5,257 nucleotides of DNA, taken from positions 1 through 5,257 of the forward strand of contig JBKJML010000081.1 of assembly GCA_046596415.1 (NCBI GenBank), in the 5' to 3' direction. This document shows positions 1 through 4,309 of this stretch, in pieces. Below the pieces are notes generated by a model, which was given only the letters and a program-made list of their open reading frames with translations, was not told the origin of the DNA and made no database searches. The first letter of the stretch is position 1. Each line of letters starts with the position of its first letter. Source of the stretch: JBKJML01 sp046596415. Its GTDB lineage: Bacteria; Actinomycetota; Thermoleophilia; Gaiellales; Gaiellaceae. A program made the translations under genes and the position numbers.

Positions 1-1
1 C

Positions 2-502
2 GGCATGTACACGCGCATGACCGGCCCCGGTGCCGAGGCACGGGTCACCGGCGCCTACGCCACGCGCGGCCGCCAGCACGTCGACTACGACACCACGCAG
101 GAGCACGCCGCCGAGCACTGCTTCTCCGACCTCGCCTTCCGAGGCATCATCGGCGACCGCTCATCGGCGGTCTGGAAGGGCAACATCATCGTCGACCCGG
201 GCGCGCAGAAGACCGACGCGTTCCAGGAGTGCCGGAACCTTCTGCTGACCAAGAAGGCCCACGCCGACGCGATCCCGGGCCTCGAGATCCTCGCGAACGA
301 CGTGCGCTGCACGCACGGCGCGACGCTTGGCCAGGTCGACAAGGAGCAGCTCTTCTACCTGATGGCTCGCGGCCTGCCCCGCAGCGAGGCGGAGCGGCTG
401 ATCGTCCGCGGTTTCTTCCAGGACGTGCTGGACCGGATCGAGCTGGAGCCGGTCCGCGAAGCGCTCGGCGCCGCGCTCGAAGCGCGGATCCCGCAGGCCT
501 AG
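2..502 (+). CDS. sufD: Fe-S cluster assembly protein SufD, C-terminal part (5' end outside window)
   Basis: The reading frame is open from the left edge (codon phase at base 2) to TAG at 500-502, so this is the last ~166 codons of a longer gene. The Met at base 5 is internal to the conserved beta-helix core, not the start. The protein matches the SufB/SufD C-terminal region: an AQKTDAFQECRNLLL stretch, then PGLEILANDV, RCTHGATLGQVD and EQLFYLMARGL, then the C-terminal helices. The CTHGAT motif places Cys at 308-310 and His at 314-316, equivalent to E. coli SufD C358/H360. The His is implicated in cluster assembly at the SufB-SufD interface. The LEI-x-A-x-DV-x-C-x-HGA wording fits SufD better than SufB. 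In the cytosolic SufBCD scaffold, SufD pairs with SufB and the ATPase SufC to build Fe-S clusters from SufS-derived sulfur. sufB and sufC are not in view and may lie upstream. Its stop overlaps that of the convergent next gene. Confidence 0.93.
   Translation, partial: GMYTRMTGPGAEARVTGAYATRGRQHVDYDTTQEHAAEHCFSDLAFRGIIGDRSSAVWKGNIIVDPGAQKTDAFQECRNLLLTKKAHADAIPGLEILANDVRCTHGATLGQVDKEQLFYLMARGLPRSEAERLIVRGFFQDVLDRIELEPVREALGAALEARIPQA
499..502. other. Palindromic CTAG holding both stop codons of convergent genes
   Basis: The top-strand TAG of sufD is at 500-502 and the bottom-strand TAG of the deoxyribosyltransferase-like gene is at 501-499. The two stop codons interlock in one self-complementary CTAG, so the convergent genes overlap by 2 bases and have no intergenic space. 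Any terminator for either transcript must lie inside the coding sequence of the other gene. The geometry is direct observation; any functional meaning is inference. Confidence 0.9.
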
Positions 503-864
503 CTGCGAGCAGCCTCGACCGCCGCTTCGAGCTCGCTGTGGATCGAGGCGCTGACGTACACCGTCCACGGGTGGGCCCACTGCCCGCCCGTGTACGCGAC
601 GACCGGGATCACGCGGCCGTGCGCGTACCACGCCTCCATCGCCGTGCCCTCGTCCGGCCTCGTGAAGTCGGCCAGCACCACGTCGCAGGAGTCGATGTCG
701 GCAAGGTCACCCTCGACGATCTCCTGCTCGTGCCCTTCCGTGCTGCCGCGGAAATCGCGTCGCATCGGGTCGACCGGCTCGCAGCCTGCCTCGCGCAGGA
801 GCGCCGAGGCGCGGCGGCGGTACTCCTCCGCAAACGGCGGGCCTGCGAGGTAGACGCGCTTCAT
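499..864 (-). CDS. Nucleoside 2-deoxyribosyltransferase-like protein
   Basis: A 121-residue protein with the layout of the small nucleoside 2-deoxyribosyltransferase superfamily: N-terminal strand and loop YLAGP (residues 5-9), an acidic stretch with ...EGDLADIDSCD (51-61), strand VVLADF (62-67), then EGTAMEAWYAH (72-82) and a late HPWTVY motif (98-103). Glu77 in GTAMEAWYA corresponds by position to the family's nucleophilic Glu, which attacks the deoxyribose C1'. Known members exchange bases between deoxynucleosides or hydrolyse (deoxy)nucleotide N-glycosidic bonds; the substrate here cannot be read from sequence. Length is close to or slightly below typical members (~120-160). There is no signal peptide or membrane segment, so it should be cytosolic. 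The ATG at 864-862 is supported by a TATCGT box (876-871, minus strand) ending 6 bases upstream; there is no Shine-Dalgarno sequence. It is divergent from queF and convergent with sufD. A DNPH1-like nucleotide N-hydrolase is the main alternative. Confidence 0.8.
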   Translation of the reverse strand: MKRVYLAGPPFAEEYRRRASALLREAGCEPVDPMRRDFRGSTEGHEQEIVEGDLADIDSCDVVLADFTRPDEGTAMEAWYAHGRVIPVVAYTGGQWAHPWTVYVSASIHSELEAAVEAARS

Positions 865-869
865 GCCAC

Positions 870-876
870 TACGATA
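870..876. promoter_or_regulatory. Shared bidirectional -10 element (TACGATA) between ndt-like gene and queF
   Basis: On the top strand TACGAT (870-875) is a TANNNT -10-like hexamer followed by 6 bases and then the queF GTG at 882. On the bottom strand TATCGT (876-871) is followed by 6 bases and then the ATG of the ndt-like gene at 864. The predicted start points (864 and 882) are 18 bp apart and base 873 is the exact centre of both the 7-mer and the interval. No TTGACA-like -35 is recognisable on either side. If used, both mRNAs would start at the first base of the start codon. Promoter function is inferred from sequence geometry and from the known occurrence of symmetric bidirectional -10 elements and leaderless genes in bacteria. 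Confidence 0.65.
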
Positions 877-881
877 AGGGC

Positions 882-1265
882 GTGAGCGACTCGAAGAGCC
901 TGCCCGAGTTCGTTGCCCTCGGCCACGCGGGCTCCGCTGCCTATGCGGGGCTCGAGACCTTCCCCAACCCCGGCGTCGCGCTCGTCGAGCTCGAGAGCGA
1001 CGAGCTGTCAGCGATCTGCCCGATCACGGGGCAGGCCGACCTGTACCTGGCGACGATCGAGTTCGAGCCCGATTCGCTCTGCCTCGAGTCGAAGTCGCTG
1101 AAGCTCTACCTCGCCTCGTTCCGGAACGAGGGCGCGTTCTGCGAGGCGCTCGCCGTGCGGATCCGCGACGACGTCGCCAAGGCGCTCGAGCTCGGGCCGG
1201 AGCGGGTCACCGTGACGCTCGTCCAGAAGGCGCGCGGCGGGATCACGATCACCGCGACGGCCTAG
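882..1265 (+). CDS. queF: NADPH-dependent 7-cyano-7-deazaguanine (preQ0) reductase QueF
   Basis: A 127-residue unimodular QueF of the tunnelling-fold family, which reduces the nitrile of preQ0 to the aminomethyl of preQ1 with NADPH in queuosine tRNA-modification synthesis (cytosolic). Visible motifs: AICPITGQAD (44-53) with Cys46, the residue that forms the thioimide with preQ0, and Asp53, the proton donor; the family-defining ESKSLKLY (69-76); SFRNEG (79-84); Glu88; and a late RGGI (118-121). By comparison with B. subtilis QueF (C55, D62, H96, E97), the His before the substrate-binding Glu is replaced by Cys (FCE, 86-88). The protein is shorter than the ~165-residue B. subtilis enzyme at both ends. 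The ESKS motif argues against the archaeal QueF-like amidinotransferase. The GTG start at 882 is chosen because TACGAT (870-875) places the expected transcription start on it; no Shine-Dalgarno sequence is seen. No other queuosine gene is in the window. Confidence 0.94.
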   Translation: MSDSKSLPEFVALGHAGSAAYAGLETFPNPGVALVELESDELSAICPITGQADLYLATIEFEPDSLCLESKSLKLYLASFRNEGAFCEALAVRIRDDVAKALELGPERVTVTLVQKARGGITITATA

Positions 1266-1268
1266 AGC

Positions 1269-1290
1269 GCCGTCAGCGTGAAGCGACGGT
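1269..1290. terminator. Possible hairpin between convergent queF and ettA
   Basis: Bases 1269-1274 (GCCGTC) pair with 1285-1290 (GACGGT, outermost pair G-T), and after a bulged A at 1275 the GC at 1276-1277 pairs with GC at 1283-1284, leaving a 5-base GTGAA loop. This is about 8 bp of mostly G-C stem inside the 35-bp gap between the queF stop (1265) and the ettA stop (1303-1301). It could fold in transcripts from either side. There is no T-tract on either strand, so it is not a classical intrinsic terminator. It could be a T-less terminator, a 3'-end protecting stem, or chance in GC-rich DNA. Confidence 0.35.
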
Positions 1291-1300
1291 GGGCCTCGCT

Positions 1301-2971
1301 CTACGTGCGGACGAGCGGCTTGTACTTGATCCGGTGCGGCTCGAGCGCGTCGGCGCCGCGTGTCTCGCGGACCCAGTCCTCGTACTCGTCGAAGGCCCCC
1401 TCGAACCACGTCACCTGCGAGTCGCCCTCGAAGGCGAGGATGTGGGTCGCGATCCGGTTCAGGAACCAGCGATCGTGCGAGATCACCACGGCACAGCCGG
1501 CGAAGTCGAGCAGGCCCTCCTCGAGGGCGCGGAGCGTGTCGACGTCGAGGTCGTTCGTCGGCTCGTCGAGCAGCAGCACGTTGCCGCCCGAGCGCAGCAG
1601 CTTCGCCAGGTGGACGCGGTTCCGCTCGCCGCCCGAGAGGTCCTTGACGCGCTTCTGCTGGTCGGAGCCGCGGAAGTTGAACCACGACACGTACTGCCGC
1701 GAGTTCACCTCCCGCTTGCCGAGCTCGATCGTGTCGAGGTTGCCGGAGATCTCCTTCCAGACGGTGTTCTCCGGCGCCAGGTCGGCGCGCGCCTGGTCGA
1801 TGTAGGCGAGCTGCACGGTGTCGCCGACCCGCAGTACACCGGCGTCCGGCTGCTCCTCGCCCGCGATCATCCGGAACAAGGTCGTCTTGCCGGCGCCGTT
1901 CGGCCCGATCACGCCGACGATCCCGCCGGGCGGCAGCGAGAAGGTCAGCTCCTCGAAGAGCAGCTTGTCGCCGAACGCCTTCGAGACGCCTTCCGCCTGC
2001 ACGACGATGTCACCGAGACGGTCACCGGGCGGAATGTGGATCTCGACCTTGTCGAGCTTCACGTTCTGTTCCTCGGCGAACATCTTCTCGTACGACTGGA
2101 CGCGCGCCTTCGACTTCGCGTGGCGCGCTCGTGGGCTCATCCGCACCCATTCGAGCTCGCGGGCGAGCGTCCGGCGGCGTGCCGACTCGGTCTTCTCCTC
2201 GATCGCGAGCCGGGCTGCCTTCTGCTCGAGCCAGGAGGAGTAGTTCCCCTGGAACGGGAGTCCCTTGCCGCGGTCGAGCTCGAGGATCCAACCGGCGACG
2301 TTGTCGAGGAAGTAGCGGTCATGGGTGACGGCGACGACGGTGCCCTTGTACTCCTCGAGGAAGCGCTCGAGCCAGGCGACCGACTCGGCGTCGAGGTGGT
2401 TCGTCGGCTCGTCGAGCAGCAGCAGGTCGGGTGACGAGAGCAGCAGGCGGCAAAGGGCGACTCGCCGCCGCTCGCCGCCCGAGAGAGTGACGACGTCGCG
2501 GTCGCTCTCGGGGAGCCGCAACGCGTCCATGGCGCGGTCGAGCGTCGCGTCGAGCGTCCACGCATCGTGGCGGTCGACGAGCTCCTGCACCTTCGACTGC
2601 TCGGCGAGCAGCGCGTCGAAGTCCGCGTCGGGCTCGGCGAACGCCGCGGAGATGGCGTTGAAGCGGTCGAGCAGGTCGCGAAGCTCGCGCACCCCGTCCT
2701 CGACGTTCTCGCGCACCGTCTTCTCGGGGTCGAGCGACGGCTCCTGGGCGAGCATGCCGACGCTCGTGCCCGGCGCCAGTTCGGCGACCCCGCTGGAGGG
2801 CTCCTCGAGCCCCGCCATGATCTTGAGCAGCGTCGACTTGCCGGCCCCGTTCGGGCCCAGCACGCCGATCTTCGCGCCCGGCAGGAAGGAGAGCGAGATG
2901 TTCGCGAGCACCTGCCGGTCGGAGCCGTAGAACTTGTCGGCCCGGTACATGGTGTAGACGTAGTCGCTCAT
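1301..2971 (-). CDS. ettA: Energy-dependent translational throttle protein EttA (ABC-F ATPase)
   Basis: A 556-residue soluble ABC-F protein with two nucleotide-binding domains and no membrane segments, almost the same length as E. coli EttA (555). The N-terminus (YVYTMYR) resembles E. coli EttA and fixes the ATG at 2971-2969. NBD1: Walker A GPNGAGKST (39-47), signature LSGGE (163-167), Walker B LLLLDEPTNHLD (183-194, catalytic Glu188), H-loop THDR (216-219). The stretch ~95-140 between Walker A and the signature fits the EttA 'arm' that contacts L1 and tRNA. The charged linker ~240-325, with RARHAKSKAR (281-290), is the P-site tRNA interaction motif. NBD2: Walker A GPNGAGKTT (356-364), LSGGE (445-449), LLLDEPTNDLD (467-477 region, Glu470), SHDR (498-501). 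Glu188 and Glu470 have the same numbers as the E. coli EQ2 mutation sites. EttA binds the ribosomal E site and gates entry into elongation according to the ATP/ADP ratio. It is convergent with queF and divergent from the methyltransferase. Confidence 0.95.
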   Translation of the reverse strand: MSDYVYTMYRADKFYGSDRQVLANISLSFLPGAKIGVLGPNGAGKSTLLKIMAGLEEPSSGVAELAPGTSVGMLAQEPSLDPEKTVRENVEDGVRELRDLLDRFNAISAAFAEPDADFDALLAEQSKVQELVDRHDAWTLDATLDRAMDALRLPESDRDVVTLSGGERRRVALCRLLLSSPDLLLLDEPTNHLDAESVAWLERFLEEYKGTVVAVTHDRYFLDNVAGWILELDRGKGLPFQGNYSSWLEQKAARLAIEEKTESARRRTLARELEWVRMSPRARHAKSKARVQSYEKMFAEEQNVKLDKVEIHIPPGDRLGDIVVQAEGVSKAFGDKLLFEELTFSLPPGGIVGVIGPNGAGKTTLFRMIAGEEQPDAGVLRVGDTVQLAYIDQARADLAPENTVWKEISGNLDTIELGKREVNSRQYVSWFNFRGSDQQKRVKDLSGGERNRVHLAKLLRSGGNVLLLDEPTNDLDVDTLRALEEGLLDFAGCAVVISHDRWFLNRIATHILAFEGDSQVTWFEGAFDEYEDWVRETRGADALEPHRIKYKPLVRT

Positions 2972-2980
2972 GGCGGGACG

Positions 2981-2986
2981 ACGATA
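2981..2986 (-). promoter_or_regulatory. Candidate -10 element for ettA (TATCGT)
   Basis: Read on the bottom strand, 2986-2981 is TATCGT, the same hexamer seen before the ndt-like gene, ending 9 bases before the ettA ATG (2971). With a normal -10 to start-point distance the mRNA would have a leader of at most a few bases. No purine-rich Shine-Dalgarno sequence lies in the 9-base gap and no -35 match is evident. Inferred from motif recurrence. Confidence 0.5.
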
Positions 2987-2993
2987 GCGGGAG

Positions 2994-2999
2994 TAGTCT
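2994..2999 (+). promoter_or_regulatory. Candidate -10 element for the methyltransferase gene (TAGTCT)
   Basis: TAGTCT fits TANNNT and ends 9 bases before the ATG at 3009, mirroring the spacing of the ettA element on the other strand. Only 7 bp (2987-2993) separate the two boxes, so the 37-bp divergent gap is filled by two back-to-back, very short-leader promoters. The +1 is likely within a few bases of the ATG. No -35 element is clear; confidence rests on the same pattern at the other starts. Confidence 0.42.
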
Positions 3000-3008
3000 C
3001 GGACTCCG

Positions 3009-3647
3009 ATGGACTGCTGTTGTGGCTACGAGCGAATCTTCGGCGCGCGCACCGCACGCCACGACGCGCGGCGGTACCGCAAGCACGGGCCGAAGCAGAC
3101 GCAGGCGTCGGTGATCCAGCTCCTGCGCGAACGCGGCGTGCAGGGCGTCGAGGTGCTGGAAATCGGCGGCGGGATCGGCGCGATCCAGGTCGAGCTCCTG
3201 CGCGCCGGGGCGGCCCGGACGACGAACGTCGAGCTCTCGTCGGGCTATGAGGCCGAGGCCGGCGCGCTCCTGCGCGAGGCCGGGCTCGAAGCGCGGGCGG
3301 AGCGCCTGCTCGGCGACCTCGTCACCGACCCGGCTCTCGCTCCGGCAGCCGACGCGGTCGTGCTCGAGCGCGTCCTCTGCTGCTATCCCGACCTGCCGGG
3401 GCTCCTCGCCGCCGCCGCCGACAGGGCGCGCAGCTCGCTCGTCGCGACCTACCCGAGACGCAACCGTGGCTCGCGCGCCTTCGCCCGGGTGGCGAACCTG
3501 ATTCTGGCCGTCTTCGGCGGCGGCTTCCGGCTCTTCGTGCACGACCCCGCCGAGATCGAGCGGATCGTTCTGGCCCGCGGCCTGCGGCGCGCCGACGTGA
3601 GGCGTGGGCGGGTGTGGGAGGTCGCAGCCTTCGACCGGTGCGCGTAG
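3009..3647 (+). CDS. Class I SAM-dependent methyltransferase, substrate unknown
   Basis: A 212-residue protein with a Rossmann-type methyltransferase core. Motif I is VLEIGGGIGAIQ (49-60, SAM-binding glycine loop), with the acidic residue after strand 2 in NVELS (Glu75, ribose contact), GD at 102-103, and a post-motif strand VVLERVLCCYPD (117-128). The overall pattern, including YPR (148-150) and FRLFVHDP (173-180), recalls methyltransferases often annotated as BchM/ChlM-like, but nothing here shows a tetrapyrrole role and no such genes are nearby. The N-terminus MDCCCGYE has three consecutive cysteines, and a second Cys pair is at 124-125; a metal site or disulfide is possible but unproven. 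There is no signal peptide. VANLILAVFGGGF (161-173) is hydrophobic but short, probably core or an association surface. The ATG at 3009 is the first in frame and has TAGTCT upstream. The stop TAG (3645-3647) forms part of the next gene's putative -10. Confidence 0.85.
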   Translation: MDCCCGYERIFGARTARHDARRYRKHGPKQTQASVIQLLRERGVQGVEVLEIGGGIGAIQVELLRAGAARTTNVELSSGYEAEAGALLREAGLEARAERLLGDLVTDPALAPAADAVVLERVLCCYPDLPGLLAAAADRARSSLVATYPRRNRGSRAFARVANLILAVFGGGFRLFVHDPAEIERIVLARGLRRADVRRGRVWEVAAFDRCA

Positions 3648-3650
3648 GCT
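3645..3650 (+). promoter_or_regulatory. Candidate -10 element (TAGGCT) for the Lon-N domain gene
   Basis: TAGGCT fits TANNNT and ends exactly 6 bases before the ATG at 3657, so the predicted +1 is the A of the start codon. Its first three bases are also the stop codon of the methyltransferase gene. No Shine-Dalgarno sequence precedes the ATG (the gap is GAAGCC). A TTCGAC at 3630-3635 is too close to act as a -35. Confidence 0.52.
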
Positions 3651-3656
3651 GAAGCC

Positions 3657-4286
3657 ATGCCGGAGCTCGGCCTCTTCCCGCTCGGAATCGTTCTCTTGCC
3701 TACCGAGCAGATCCCACTGCACGTCTTCGAGCCTCGCTATCGCTCCCTCATCGGTGAGTGCCTCGCGAGCGAAGGCGAGTTCGGGCTCGTGCTCGCCGAC
3801 GAGGACGGCGGCCTGGCCGAGATCGGCACCCGAGCCCGGGTCACCGAAGTGCTCGAGCAGTTCGACGACGGCCGCCTGAACGTCGTCGTCGAGGGCCGCG
3901 AGCGGTTCCGCCTGCTCGAGCTGACCGAGGGCCGGGAGTACCAGACCGCCGAGGTCGAGCCCGTCGAGGACGAGGACGACCCCGCAGAGGCCGACGAGAT
4001 CGCCCGCGTGCTCACGCTCTTCGACCGGCTGCTCGAGTTGACCGGTGCGATCGTCGAGCAGCCGGAGCCCGAGGCCGAGCAGGTCTCCTTCGCGGTTGCT
4101 TCGCGGTTCGAATTCGCACCCGAGCTGAAGCAGGCGCTGCTCTCGCTCCGCTCGGAGCGGGAACGCATCGGGATGCTCGGCGACATTCTCGATACCGCCG
4201 CAACGACGGTCGAGCGCGAGCAGGAGATCGCCTCGCGCGCGGCGACGAACGGCAAGGTCGCACCACGCGACGACGACTCGGCCTGA
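3657..4286 (+). CDS. Stand-alone Lon N-terminal (substrate-binding) domain protein
   Basis: A 209-residue protein consisting of a LON N-terminal/PUA-like domain without the AAA+ or Ser-Lys protease domains of Lon. Diagnostic motifs: LFPLGIVLLP (6-15), LHVFEPRYRSLI (21-32), EFGLVLADED (41-50), and VVVEGRERFRL (77-87), the family's G-x-x-RF element. After a very acidic loop (EPVEDEDDPAEADE, 101-114), residues ~115-195 form the helical half of the domain, followed by a charged tail likely to be disordered (196-209). Such proteins are widespread in bacteria and usually annotated as 'LON peptidase substrate-binding domain-containing'; their function is not settled, and proteolysis is excluded here by the missing catalytic domain. 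Cytosolic. The gene starts 9 bp after the methyltransferase stop, with its own putative -10 overlapping that stop, and ends 23 bp before sufS. Start choice (ATG 3657) is supported by FPLG beginning at residue 7, as usual. Confidence 0.9.
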   Translation: MPELGLFPLGIVLLPTEQIPLHVFEPRYRSLIGECLASEGEFGLVLADEDGGLAEIGTRARVTEVLEQFDDGRLNVVVEGRERFRLLELTEGREYQTAEVEPVEDEDDPAEADEIARVLTLFDRLLELTGAIVEQPEPEAEQVSFAVASRFEFAPELKQALLSLRSERERIGMLGDILDTAATTVEREQEIASRAATNGKVAPRDDDSA

Positions 4287-4297
4287 CCCCGCGCCGC

Positions 4298-4303
4298 TAC
4301 GAT
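4298..4303 (+). promoter_or_regulatory. Candidate -10 element (TACGAT) for sufS
   Basis: TACGAT, identical to the top-strand hexamer before queF, ends exactly 6 bases before GTG at 4310. The predicted transcription start falls on that GTG, implying a leaderless sufS mRNA in the 23-bp gap after the Lon-N domain gene. No -35 match is visible. An alternative reading, with a GAGG Shine-Dalgarno core (4307-4310) serving a second GTG at 4316, is possible. Confidence 0.55.
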
Positions 4304-4309
4304 CTCGAG

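Noticed and set aside
5..7. ATG at base 5 as a real start of a short gene
   Set aside because: The frame is open to the left edge and the residues around it align with the interior of the SufD core, so the gene starts outside the window.
1553..2424. 26-bp exact direct repeat (1553-1578 and 2399-2424) within ettA
   Set aside because: Both copies encode the Walker B LLLDEPTN segment of the two homologous ATPase domains, so the repeat reflects domain duplication and codon bias, not a mobile or regulatory repeat.
1289..2434. Long open frame on the top strand antisense to ettA (381 codons)
   Set aside because: Its product is low-complexity, rich in Arg, Leu, Val and Glu, and matches no family. 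It is a mirror of a GC-rich gene whose motifs (two full ABC NBDs) are unmistakable on the other strand.
3630..3635. TTCGAC as a possible -35 for the Lon-N domain gene
   Set aside because: Only 9 bp separate it from TAGGCT (3645-3650), too short for a -35/-10 pair, and the sequence lies in the end of the methyltransferase coding region.
2319..3722. 467-codon bottom-strand frame spanning the methyltransferase and the ettA 5' part
   Set aside because: It crosses a divergent promoter region and two confident genes, has no recognisable domain, and is Arg/Ala-rich as expected for a shadow frame.
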